In this document: positions 25,775 through 34,073 of the stretch, one piece after another
Numbering within the stretch: position 1 is the stretch's first letter
How the letters are laid out: each line of letters begins with the position of its first letter
Source: Pedobacter ureilyticus
GTDB lineage: Bacteria; Bacteroidota; Bacteroidia; Sphingobacteriales; Sphingobacteriaceae
Direction: 5' to 3'
Assembly: GCF_005925345.1 (NCBI RefSeq)
Contig: NZ_SSHJ01000028.1
Span: 1-45,781 of the forward strand
Length of the DNA stretch: 45,781 nucleotides
The notes under the pieces: generated by a model
The model's input: the letters and a program-made list of their open reading frames with translations, nothing else
Told to the model about the DNA's origin: nothing
Databases searched by the model: none
Program-made: the position numbers and the translations under genes

Positions 25775-26494
25775 ATGGAAACTTTAAAAGAGAACCAAGA
25801 AACATCACCAAGAGAAACAGATATTTTAGATGCGAGGCTTCAGCGAAGAGCTTTTTTGCAATACGCTGGTGCTGGAGCTGCCGCAATGGCTTTAGTAGCT
25901 GCTGGCTGTAAAAAAGACAGAAGTCCTGACATGTCTTTTGGTGTAACATTAGATTTTAAAGATGATCTTGGCGTGCTTAATTATGCCTATGCGCTAGAGC
26001 AATTGGAAGCTGCCTTTTATATTAAAGTAGCTTCTGCTCCGCCTGCTGCTTTTACACAAGCTCAGAAAAATTATTTTCAAGATGTACAGTTCCATGAAAT
26101 TGCGCATAGGGAATTTTTTAAGAAAAAATTGAGCACAGCGTCTATTGGAAGTTTAGAGGTTGATTTTTCTTCGATAGACTTTACTAGTGCTACCAGCGTA
26201 TTAGCTGCTGCAAAAACGTTCGAAGATTTAGGTGTTGCAGCTTACAATGGTGCGGGTGTTAGACTTAAAGAAGATGCAAATTTAGTAGTAGCCGGACAAA
26301 TTGTTTCTGTAGAAGCTAGGCATGCTGCTTGGGTAAGGGATCAAATTAGTAACGGAAGCTTTGCAGATTTATCTAGTTTAACCGCTTTAGGAGCTAATGT
26401 AGCCGGCGGATTGGATGCTGCACTAACACCAGATAAAGTGCTGGGTGCAGCTAGTAAATACATCAAAACGAGAATTAACGTGATTAACCTTTAA
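25775..26494 (+). CDS. Ferritin-like domain lipoprotein with Tat-type signal
   Basis: 239 aa from the ATG at 25775; an upstream GTG in frame (25730) is not needed. The N-terminus has a twin-arginine motif RRAFLQ (residues 24-29), a hydrophobic core and a lipobox VAAGC (Cys 45), so it should be exported folded by Tat and lipidated. The mature part is a Ferritin_2-type four-helix bundle with likely di-metal ligands in YALEQLEAAFY, FHEIAHREFF, FEDLGVAAY and SVEARHAAW. Function is unknown: iron storage, peroxide detoxification or a ferritin-fold oxidase are possibilities. It is followed after 19 bp by a paralogue, and the pair is divergent from the LytTR regulator. Confidence 0.88.
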   Translation: METLKENQETSPRETDILDARLQRRAFLQYAGAGAAAMALVAAGCKKDRSPDMSFGVTLDFKDDLGVLNYAYALEQLEAAFYIKVASAPPAAFTQAQKNYFQDVQFHEIAHREFFKKKLSTASIGSLEVDFSSIDFTSATSVLAAAKTFEDLGVAAYNGAGVRLKEDANLVVAGQIVSVEARHAAWVRDQISNGSFADLSSLTALGANVAGGLDAALTPDKVLGAASKYIKTRINVINL

Positions 26495-26513
26495 TCTTTA
26501 AAACCTAGAAATT

Positions 26514-27377
26514 ATGAACATTTTAAGCATATTAGACGAGATAGAAAAAGTTGACGGTGAGATTTATGAGAGAATAAACCCTAGAAGAAAAGCGATGAAA
26601 GATTTTTTCCAAGTTGGAAAGAAAATTTCACTTGCCGCTATGCCACTAGCTTTGGGTTCTTTATTCAATAAAGCTTATGGACAAGCAACTCCAACTGCCA
26701 TAAACGAAGTGCTGAACTTTGCATTGACTTTAGAATACCTAGAATACCATTTCTACAACCACGCTGTAGTTGCAGCCCCTGGTTTAATTCCGGCTGGCGC
26801 ACCAACTGCTGCCATTACTACCATTAGGGACCACGAAAAAGCACATGTGGATTTACTTAAAGGAGCTTTAGGCGCAGCCGCTAGAACGGAGTTAGTGTAT
26901 GATAATTTTGACTTTACTGCCGGAGGTACTTTTGGCACGGTATATTCTGATTACGTAACCTTTTTGAAAGTGGCTGCTGCTTTTGAAGATACAGGTGTAC
27001 GAGCTTATAAAGGACAAGCACCTGCATTAAAAGGTAATGCCGTTTTAACTACAGCATTGCAAATTCACTCGGTAGAAGCACGACATGCTTCGCACATCCG
27101 TCAAATGTTAGCTGCCAACGGTGCAACAGGCTTAAAACCTTGGATTAGCTTAGGCGCTGGTGGCGTATCTAACGATACCGGTATTGCAGCGGTAGATCCG
27201 GTATATGCTCGCGAAAACACTACCTTGCAAGCAGGGGTAGAAATTACCCAGCTTGATGCGACAGCAACTACTAAAATCACTGCTGCTGCTGCTGCCGAGT
27301 CGTTTGATGAGTTTTTGACTAAAGCAGAAGTGGTTACCATTGCTAACCTGTTTTTAAAACCAGGCTTTAAGTTGTAA
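26514..27377 (+). CDS. Exported ferritin-like domain protein, paralogue
   Basis: 287 aa. It has the same fold as its neighbour with matched metal-ligand segments LTLEYLEYHFYNHAV, IRDHEKAHVDLL, AAFEDTGVRAYKGQ and SVEARHASHIRQM. The N-terminus has NPRRKAMKDF, a possible degenerate twin-arginine motif, then a hydrophobic stretch and a likely cleavage at AYG-Q (about residue 56). It lacks the lipobox Cys of the first gene, so one partner would be lipid-anchored and this one soluble. ATG start 19 bp after the first gene; terminator at 27404-27462. The two probably form a complex, an inference from their tandem arrangement. Confidence 0.87.
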   Translation: MNILSILDEIEKVDGEIYERINPRRKAMKDFFQVGKKISLAAMPLALGSLFNKAYGQATPTAINEVLNFALTLEYLEYHFYNHAVVAAPGLIPAGAPTAAITTIRDHEKAHVDLLKGALGAAARTELVYDNFDFTAGGTFGTVYSDYVTFLKVAAAFEDTGVRAYKGQAPALKGNAVLTTALQIHSVEARHASHIRQMLAANGATGLKPWISLGAGGVSNDTGIAAVDPVYARENTTLQAGVEITQLDATATTKITAAAAAESFDEFLTKAEVVTIANLFLKPGFKL

Positions 27378-27403
27378 TAACGTTTATTACCGAACCTGCT
27401 ATT

Positions 27404-27462
27404 CCCCTTATTGTTTTGAAAGAAGTGACAGCTGCTTTGATCAAAATGATAAGGGGTTTTTT
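27404..27462 (+). terminator. Terminator of ferritin-like pair
   Basis: Arms 27404-27419 (CCCCTTATTGTTTTGA) and 27441-27456 are complementary at 14 of 16 positions, followed by TTTTTT (27457-27462). Sits between convergent genes. Confidence 0.75.
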
Positions 27463-27470
27463 ATGCCCGC

Positions 27471-27974
27471 TTACTTGGTAACCTGAAAGCTGTTTAAGAA
27501 AACGTTTTGGTTTTTAACACTTGCGCCATCTGGAACAACGCAAGAGAGACTGTAATAAATGCCGTCGATGAATAAAATGTGCATAGAAATTGACTTGTGC
27601 TCGTCCTCATTTTTGCCAGCGGTAAAATAACTAACGTAGTTTTTGTTTTGCTTTATCTTTAAAGCCGATAAGTTATAGCCAGGTAAGGTGGTTTGCAGGC
27701 CACTTAAAAACTCGCTTGCAAATTCTGTGGTGGCAGCCAATTTGCTAAACGCTTTTTGATCTATTTTTAAGTTTTGAGCAATAAAACTATAAGTGGCCGT
27801 AAAAATGGTGTTTGTAGTATCTTTTAGCGCAAATGTGGTGCCTGCTGTTTTTGCCGGTTCTGCCGGAAAAGAAACTGTTAAACGATTAGTTATTTTCTGC
27901 TTAAACCAGTCCTTTTGTGCGAAACTAACAGCGTAGGTAAGTAACAAGAAGCAAATTAAAGTTAATTTTTTCAT
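27471..27974 (-). CDS. Small secreted protein of unknown function
   Basis: 167 aa with a clear signal peptide (MKKLTLICFLLLTYAVSFAQ). The mature part reads as an alternating beta/alpha protein (RLTVSFPAEPAKTAGTTFAL, FTATYSFIAQNLKIDQKAFS) with a conserved-looking C-terminal strand SMHILFIDGIYYSLSCVVPD. Only one Cys in the mature chain, no lipobox. It probably sits in the periplasm. I do not recognise the family. It is convergent with the ferritin-like pair and upstream of nothing obvious; the mqnC gene behind it has its own spacer. Confidence 0.8.
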   Translation of the reverse strand: MKKLTLICFLLLTYAVSFAQKDWFKQKITNRLTVSFPAEPAKTAGTTFALKDTTNTIFTATYSFIAQNLKIDQKAFSKLAATTEFASEFLSGLQTTLPGYNLSALKIKQNKNYVSYFTAGKNEDEHKSISMHILFIDGIYYSLSCVVPDGASVKNQNVFLNSFQVTK

Positions 27975-28035
27975 TTTCGAAGTGCTATTTAATTTGCATT
28001 GAATGTTTAATTGCCAGGACTTTTTACTTTAAAAC

Positions 28036-29160
28036 TTAATAGGTGATTACTTGTTCTTCTAACTCGGCAGGCAACTCCCTATAGTTGTATTTCTGTCCAC
28101 GTAGTTGTGGTTCAAAACCAGCTTCTTTAATAGCAGTTTGTATGCCGTTTGCCGTAAAACGATGTGGAGCACCAGCAGCAGAAACTACGTTTTCTTCAAT
28201 CATGATAGAACCAAAATCGTTAGCGCCAGCGTGTAAACACAATTGAGCCACAGCCTTGCCAACCGTTAGCCAACTTGCTTGTATGTTTTTTATATTAGGC
28301 AACATGATACGACTTAAAGCAATCATACGAATGTATTCATCGCCAGTTACATTGTTGCTAATTCCACGCAAACGTTTCAATAAAGTACCATCATCCTGAA
28401 AAGGCCAAGGAATAAATGCCAAGAAACCATTCGCTTCGGCAGGTTTTTCGCTTTGCACCTCTCTTATCCAAACCAAATGCTCAAAACGTTCTTCAATAGT
28501 TTCTACGTGGCCAAACATCATGGTTGCAGAGGTGGTAATGTCTAATTGGTGGCAAGCACGCATTACATCCAACCATTCTTGTCCGCCGCATTTGCCTTTA
28601 GAGATTAACCTTCTCACACGGTCGTTTAAAATTTCGGCACCAGCACCAGGAAGCGAATCCATGCCCGCTTCTTTTAATGCTTTTAAAACTTCGGTATGCG
28701 ATAAACCTTCTAGTTTTGCTACGTGAGCAATTTCTGGTGGACCTAAAGCATGCAATTTTAAATCTGGATAAAGCTCTTTTAACTGCTTAAATAAGTTGGT
28801 GTAAAACTCCAACCCTAAATCTGGGTGGTGCCCACCTTGTAGCAACAGTTGGTCGCCTCCCAAACGGAAAGTTTCCTCAATTTTTACCTTGTAGGTTTCA
28901 ATATCGGTAATGTAACTTTCCTCGTGCCCAGGGCGACGGAAGAAATTACAGAATTTGCAGTTGGCGATACAAACGTTGGTGGTGTTTACGTTGCGGTCAA
29001 TCTGCCAAGTTACCTTGCCACTAGGTACCTGTATTTTTCTCAGTTCGTTAGCCACGTAAGCCAGTTCGGCCGTGCTAGCGTTGTGATATAAAAAAATACC
29101 TTCTTCTTTGGTTAAAAAATCGAAGTTTAAGGCTCTTTGTAGTAATGATGCGGTATTCAT
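28036..29160 (-). CDS. mqnC: Cyclic dehypoxanthinyl futalosine synthase
   Basis: 374 aa radical-SAM enzyme of the futalosine route to menaquinone. The CX3CX2C cluster motif is CIANCKFC (Cys 64, 68, 71). The MqnC-type context is WQIDRNVNTTNVC before the cluster, LLLQGGHHPDLGLEFY after it, and SLPGAGAEILNDRVRR, TTSATMMFGHVETIEER and FIPWPFQDDGT further on. MqnE would instead have a different N-terminal context, so MqnC is preferred. The protein is cytosolic. ATG start at 29160; upstream TACCTTTA (4 nt before the ATG) may be a degenerate -7 box. No other menaquinone gene is in this window. Confidence 0.9.
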   Translation of the reverse strand: MNTASLLQRALNFDFLTKEEGIFLYHNASTAELAYVANELRKIQVPSGKVTWQIDRNVNTTNVCIANCKFCNFFRRPGHEESYITDIETYKVKIEETFRLGGDQLLLQGGHHPDLGLEFYTNLFKQLKELYPDLKLHALGPPEIAHVAKLEGLSHTEVLKALKEAGMDSLPGAGAEILNDRVRRLISKGKCGGQEWLDVMRACHQLDITTSATMMFGHVETIEERFEHLVWIREVQSEKPAEANGFLAFIPWPFQDDGTLLKRLRGISNNVTGDEYIRMIALSRIMLPNIKNIQASWLTVGKAVAQLCLHAGANDFGSIMIEENVVSAAGAPHRFTANGIQTAIKEAGFEPQLRGQKYNYRELPAELEEQVITY

Positions 29161-29633
29161 GCTGTAAAGGTAAGTATTTAAAGGATTACACCGATTAAGC
29201 GATTACACAGATTAACTAATTTTAACTTCTAAATTATATTTGATTTATTTGAAAAGCAGTGGCGTTGCTACTATTTTAGGATAGTCCCGCCAAACACTTT
29301 ACTTCGGGCAAACCCATAGGTTTGCCGCTACGTGCTCGCTTATGTCGGGTTTAAACAACAAAAATCTGTGCTACAAACGCACCCACAGCAGCTGCACTTT
29401 GTTTGTAAGTGTTGTGTACAAGCCCAAGTTAAATAAACCCAATAGTAGCGGCAGCGCCCGAGAGAGCGTTTGCGAACGAGGGACTATAGCGGATAGTGGG
29501 GCTGCATTGGCAATGAAAAACTGACAAACATTTTCAAAAAGAACAATAGCTAAACAGTGTGTAGTTCCATATTTACACTCGCTCAACAATTCAGCAATTT
29601 AGCAATCCAACAATTAGTCTATCTTTGCAGCCT
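29161..29633. other. Gene-free divergent spacer between mqnC and M16 genes
   Basis: 473 bp without a convincing protein gene. It holds repeat-like tracts: ATAGTAGCAACGCC-type sequence on the minus strand (29255-29275), and around 29440-29510 a G/C-rich block containing AATAGTAGCGGCAGCGCC and GAACGAGGGACTATAGCGGA. The two blocks share ATAGTAGC and GGGACTAT elements in opposite orientation. These look like remnants of dispersed intergenic elements. A -7 box at 29620-29627 ends the region. Confidence 0.4.
29620..29627 (+). promoter_or_regulatory. -7 box of M16 peptidase gene
   Basis: TATCTTTG exactly matches TAnnTTTG and ends 6 nt before the ATG at 29634, so the mRNA would be leaderless or nearly so. 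TTTA 18 nt upstream is a poor -33 match. Confidence 0.5.
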
Positions 29634-30872
29634 ATGATAAATTTTAATCGTTTTACACTAGCCAACGGTTTAAAAGTTTTGGTACATGAAGACAAAACTA
29701 CGCCAATGGCAGTTTTAAATATACTTTATGATGTTGGCGCTAGGGACGAAGAGGAGGGAAGGACAGGTTTTGCGCATTTGTTTGAACATCTGATGTTTGG
29801 TGGTTCTATTAATATACCAAGTTACGATGAGCCGTTGCAGCGTGTAGGTGGCGAAAATAATGCCTTTACCAGTAACGATATTACCAATTATTACATTACG
29901 TTGCCGGCGGCGAATATTGAGACTGCGTTTTGGCTAGAAAGTGACAGGATGTTAAGTTTAGCCTTTTCTGAAAAAAGCTTAGAAACGCAGCGCAATGTAG
30001 TTTGCGAAGAGTTTAAACAGCGTTATTTAAACCAGCCTTATGGCGATGTTTGGCTTAAATTGCGTCCTTTAGCTTACCAAACACACCCATACCGTTGGGC
30101 CACTATTGGGCAAGATTTAGCACAAATAGAAAATGCTAAAATGGAAGATGTAAAAGCATTTTTTAAAAAGCATTACAATCCGCAGAACGCGATTTTGGTA
30201 GTAGGCGGAAATGTGGATACTTATGAAGTGAAAGCATTGGCCGAAAAATGGTTTGAACCGATTTCGGCAGGAGAAAAATATGTAAGGAATTTGCCTAAAG
30301 AGCCAGAGCAAACCGTAGTCAGAAGCTTAACGGTAAATGCCGATGTGCCTTTAAATGCGATATATATGGCATTTAAGATGCCAGCAAGGTTAGATGCGAA
30401 CTATCAAGTTTTCGATCTATTGTCTGATATCCTATCTCAAGGCCAATCGTCTCGCCTGTTTAACAGCTTGCTTAAAGAACAGCAATTGTTTAGCGAAATC
30501 AATGCCTATATTACCAGTAGTTTAGACGAAGGTTTGTTCATTGTAGACGGTAAATTGGTAGAGGGTGTAGCAATTGAACAAGCAGAAGCTGCAATTTGGG
30601 CAGAGCTTAACAAAATAGCTTCGGAATTGGTAAGCGAAAATGAGTTGACGAAGGTAAAGAACAAATCAGAATCTATCATGGTGTTTTCTGAAATGAGTTT
30701 ACTAGACAAAGCAATGAATTTGGCATTTTACGAATTGTTAGGCGATGCTGATTTGTTAAACGTAGAAATTAATAAATATTTGTCTATCACTGCCGATCAA
30801 ATTAGAAGCGTAGCGCAAGAAACTTTTAAGAAAGAAAAATCATCCACCTTATACTATTTAGCCAATGCTTAA
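29634..30872 (+). CDS. M16-family zinc peptidase, catalytic subunit
   Basis: 412 aa from ATG 29634 (MINFNRFTLANGLKVLVHED). The inverted zinc motif HLFEH is at residues 48-52 with the third ligand Glu about 74 residues later (NVVCEEFKQR, 125-126), the M16 peptidase arrangement. N-terminal GARDEEEGRTGFAH and GGENNAFTSNDITNYY are also typical of the family. No signal peptide, so a cytosolic or peripheral processing or peptide-degrading enzyme is likely. An in-frame TTG at 29625 sits inside the -7 box and is rejected. Its last 8 bp overlap the next gene, a partner subunit without the zinc motif. Confidence 0.93.
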   Translation: MINFNRFTLANGLKVLVHEDKTTPMAVLNILYDVGARDEEEGRTGFAHLFEHLMFGGSINIPSYDEPLQRVGGENNAFTSNDITNYYITLPAANIETAFWLESDRMLSLAFSEKSLETQRNVVCEEFKQRYLNQPYGDVWLKLRPLAYQTHPYRWATIGQDLAQIENAKMEDVKAFFKKHYNPQNAILVVGGNVDTYEVKALAEKWFEPISAGEKYVRNLPKEPEQTVVRSLTVNADVPLNAIYMAFKMPARLDANYQVFDLLSDILSQGQSSRLFNSLLKEQQLFSEINAYITSSLDEGLFIVDGKLVEGVAIEQAEAAIWAELNKIASELVSENELTKVKNKSESIMVFSEMSLLDKAMNLAFYELLGDADLLNVEINKYLSITADQIRSVAQETFKKEKSSTLYYLANA

Positions 30873-32139
30873 CAGAACTATAGCTCCTGCTTTTAGACAG
30901 GTAAATGAAATTAATTTTATTAAGCCAACTGCCAATAATTTGGCTAATGGTATACCTGTTTATACTATTAATGCCGGCGAAACAGAGTTAGTACGTGTAG
31001 AATTTATTTTTGCAAATGTAAATTGGGACTTAAGCAAGCCTTTGCAAGCTGTAGCTGTAAATAGCCTAATTAACAATGGAACCTTAAATTTAACCGCTAA
31101 AGAAATTGCCGAAAAGGTAGATTATTATGGTGCTTTTTTGCAGACAGATTACAGTGCAGACCATACCACCATTACACTTTATTCTTTAACCAAGCATTTA
31201 TCTTCGGTTTTGCCAATTGTTTGGTCTATTTTAAACGAAAGCATTTTTCCGCAACAGGAACTCGATATTTATAAGCAAAACCAGAAACAAAAGTTGCAAG
31301 TTAGCTTGCAAAAAAACGATTACTTGGCAAGAAAGCATTTTGCTCATGCGATTTTTGGAAATACAGCTTACGGATCGGACATTAATTTGGCCGATTATGA
31401 CCATTTGCTGCAACAAGATTTATTGGCTCACTACAAGGCGGCTTTTCAGCCTAAAAATTGCACTATCGTTGTTGCTGGTAAATTTCTAGAACAAGATTTT
31501 AAAATATTGGATACAGTTTTTGGTAGTTCTTGGCAAAATCAAGCTTCATTTACCAAAAATGAGTTTGTGTTTACAGCGCACAAATCAAGAGAAATTTACA
31601 TCGAAAAACCAGAAGCTTTACAGTCGGCCATTAGAATGGGCAATTTAAGTATTAACCGTTCGCATCAAGATTTTCCGTCATTGCAAATTCTTAACTGTGT
31701 TTTTGGTGGCTATTTTGGATCTCGTTTAATGAACAATATTAGAGAAGATAAGGGATACACTTATGGTATTGGCTCTGGTATAGCTTCTTTAAAACACGCT
31801 GGATATTTCTTTTTAGCGACAGAAGTTGGGGCCGATGTTTGTGAAAAGGCTTTAATTGAAATTGAGAAGGAAATTAACTTGCTAAGAACAGATTTAATTG
31901 CTGATGAGGAATTAGATTTAGTGAAAAATTACATGTTAGGTTCTTTGCTAGGTAGCTTAGAAAATGCTTTTTCTCATGCAGATAAGTTTAAGAATATTTA
32001 CTTTGCTGGCTTAGATTATAACTATTACGATAACTATATTGCTACGGTGAAAAATATCACTGCCGAACAGTTAAAAGTTATAGCTAACCAGTATTTAGAT
32101 TGGAATGCCATGACAAGGGTTGTGGTAGGGAAGAAATAA
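30865..32139 (+). CDS. M16-family peptidase, non-catalytic partner
   Basis: 424 aa. Full-length M16 fold without any HxxEH motif, so it cannot bind zinc in the usual way. It keeps the C-terminal R/Y substrate motif (GSRLMNNIREDKGYTYGIGSGI-type sequence, near residues 285-310) that the inactive beta subunits of bacterial M16 heterodimers supply. Frame overlaps the catalytic gene by 8 bp (30865-30872), which implies coupled translation and a 1:1 complex. No signal peptide. Ends before a strong terminator at 32145-32178. Confidence 0.9.
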   Translation: MLNRTIAPAFRQVNEINFIKPTANNLANGIPVYTINAGETELVRVEFIFANVNWDLSKPLQAVAVNSLINNGTLNLTAKEIAEKVDYYGAFLQTDYSADHTTITLYSLTKHLSSVLPIVWSILNESIFPQQELDIYKQNQKQKLQVSLQKNDYLARKHFAHAIFGNTAYGSDINLADYDHLLQQDLLAHYKAAFQPKNCTIVVAGKFLEQDFKILDTVFGSSWQNQASFTKNEFVFTAHKSREIYIEKPEALQSAIRMGNLSINRSHQDFPSLQILNCVFGGYFGSRLMNNIREDKGYTYGIGSGIASLKHAGYFFLATEVGADVCEKALIEIEKEINLLRTDLIADEELDLVKNYMLGSLLGSLENAFSHADKFKNIYFAGLDYNYYDNYIATVKNITAEQLKVIANQYLDWNAMTRVVVGKK

Positions 32140-32144
32140 AATGA

Positions 32145-32178
32145 AAAGCCCTGATATTTTATCGGGGCTTTCTTTTTT
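32145..32178. terminator. Bidirectional terminator between M16 pair and transglutaminase gene
   Basis: AAAGCCCTGAT (32145-32155) pairs with ATCGGGGCTTT (32161-32171), 11 bp including one G-U, 5-nt loop, then CTTTTTT (32172-32178). The A-run on the left also serves the minus-strand gene that ends at 32177. Confidence 0.8.
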
Positions 32179-34072
32179 AAATTTTAGTTAGTACAGCTTT
32201 TAGCTTATCAGCTTGGTAAATTTTCTTGTAAAAATCTACATATTCGTTATATCTTGCTGCGGGGAATTTTTTTGAGTTCATTACCTGGTTACGCTTGTAA
32301 GTAATGGTGTTTCCTGTCATAGAGAAAGAGGCACTGTATTCGCCAAATTCTGAAGATATTCTTACATCTTTAGGTAAGAACTCTACCGCTAGACCTTTCG
32401 GCAAAGTATAAATGATTTCGTCATCATCAGAGTAATCAAATGGAATAGCAAAATCTGTTTTCCTATTTGTGACTTTCTCTGGAATATTTTCTTTTCTATT
32501 AATTTGATTGATAATTAAGAAGAATTTGTCTGCTCCTTTACTCAGCAATTGCTTAGTTTTATAACTTATTTCTTCATTTATTACAGGGATTTTTTTATCA
32601 GTTTGCTCAAATTTAATATGTTGAAGTTCGGCATCTGCGAAACCTAGATTTTGTAAGGCTATTTTACGTACCTCAGCTGGTTCCAAAAATAAGTTCGAAA
32701 GATTATCTTCATATTGGGCACTGCCATAAGTTGATTTAACAGCAATAGTCGCTATCCCGTCTTCCGATAGTTGAATATTTGTTTTACGAACCTGATAGTT
32801 GTCAATGCTGCGATACTTAGGTGTTCGGATCAATTTGCCTCCGTTTTCGGTGATCATAAGCACATTTCGGTCTGCGTTATCATAGCCAATGTAGCCCATC
32901 GGATAATTCTGGCTTGTGCATTCTAAAAAAATACTGTCTTTGGCCGATGGTACAACTAAGATCATGTGGTTGGCTTGTCCAATACTAGCATAAGCACTAT
33001 TTAGTTCTGGCTTTCCATTTCCGATAACAACTAAATTAGATTTAATTCCAGCTTCTTTAAGTAAAGCTTTCATATAATTGGAAAGTGCCTTACAGTCTCC
33101 ATAGTTTACTTGTGCCACTTTTTCCGCTAAAATTGGTTTAAAACCGCCTATACCTAGCTGTACACTTACGTAGCGGGTGTTTTGTTGCAAATAGCGATAT
33201 AGAATTTGCATTTTTTCTTCATCAGTAGTAGCATCTTTAATTAAATTTTGGATCATAGATTTTGTGGTTGCTGGCAACTCATCTCCATTTTCGTTTAATT
33301 TAGAGATCCATGCTCCCATACTGTTCCATGTGCTTAAATCTCCTTTAGAACTATCAAATTCGAACTGATTTGGCGCAATTTTTACCCAACTAGTAATGTC
33401 TTCTAAACCACTGCTTAAAGGCTCACGAGTGGTAGCTGGTACGTTATTGGCTATCCAAGTATATGTAGTTTTATTATTAGTGGATGTAGAATCCGTTTTT
33501 AGATCCTTACTAGTTAAAAATCTAACATTTAAGCTGTTGTTTTTTTGGAAAATATAAGTTGATTTCTCTGTGGAGATGTGATAGCCCTTTAAGGACCTCC
33601 AAGATGGTAACGTTAGGATCCCGTTAAAATCTTGCGTGTAGCTATATTCTATGGTATACGGATAAGAATTGCTAGAAAACGTTAATGATTTAATTCTACT
33701 ATCCTCTAGTATACTATAACTGGAAATTAAACTTTGGTCTTTTAAATCTGATGATTTGTAATCTTTGATTTTTTTGCCGGTAGCATCGTAAAGAGATGCC
33801 TTGATGTTATAAATGTTGGAGAAGCGATCATAGCTTTCAGCAAATTCGGCATAATTATCGCCAGCTTTACTTAAAATGGTAATTACAGTTTTATATTTTA
33901 CCATGCCAGAGGAGATACTTTTATACTCATAAAACTGTTCTTCGCTTCTCACTACGGCAACGGCATCTTGCTTTAGGTTGTCTGGGATTTTGCTGGCGTC
34001 ATAATTACCTTGAGAAACAGCGCAAAAGGAAATGAAAAGTAATAACGAGCTTAAATAGATGGTTTTTTTCAT
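32177..34072 (-). CDS. Exported DUF3857/transglutaminase-like protein
   Basis: 631 aa from ATG 34072, signal peptide MKKTIYLSSLLLFISFCAVSQ. An N-terminal DUF3857 beta-rich domain (about 30-200) is followed by a transglutaminase-like papain-fold core with the catalytic Cys in NYGDCKALSNYM (near residue 327) and likely His in GQANHMILVV. C-terminal beta domain to the end. It probably acts in the periplasm on peptide or glycan substrates; the real reaction is unknown for the family. The ATG follows the upstream gene's TAA by one nucleotide, so the two are coupled. The TTG extension at 34096 lies within the upstream coding frame and is rejected. Confidence 0.88.
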   Translation of the reverse strand: MKKTIYLSSLLLFISFCAVSQGNYDASKIPDNLKQDAVAVVRSEEQFYEYKSISSGMVKYKTVITILSKAGDNYAEFAESYDRFSNIYNIKASLYDATGKKIKDYKSSDLKDQSLISSYSILEDSRIKSLTFSSNSYPYTIEYSYTQDFNGILTLPSWRSLKGYHISTEKSTYIFQKNNSLNVRFLTSKDLKTDSTSTNNKTTYTWIANNVPATTREPLSSGLEDITSWVKIAPNQFEFDSSKGDLSTWNSMGAWISKLNENGDELPATTKSMIQNLIKDATTDEEKMQILYRYLQQNTRYVSVQLGIGGFKPILAEKVAQVNYGDCKALSNYMKALLKEAGIKSNLVVIGNGKPELNSAYASIGQANHMILVVPSAKDSIFLECTSQNYPMGYIGYDNADRNVLMITENGGKLIRTPKYRSIDNYQVRKTNIQLSEDGIATIAVKSTYGSAQYEDNLSNLFLEPAEVRKIALQNLGFADAELQHIKFEQTDKKIPVINEEISYKTKQLLSKGADKFFLIINQINRKENIPEKVTNRKTDFAIPFDYSDDDEIIYTLPKGLAVEFLPKDVRISSEFGEYSASFSMTGNTITYKRNQVMNSKKFPAARYNEYVDFYKKIYQADKLKAVLTKI

Positions 34073-34073
34073 T

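Noticed and set aside
29342..29589. ORFs on both strands in the mqnC-M16 spacer
   Set aside because: Low-quality composition in a repeat-like tract; no domain signature and no plausible start context.
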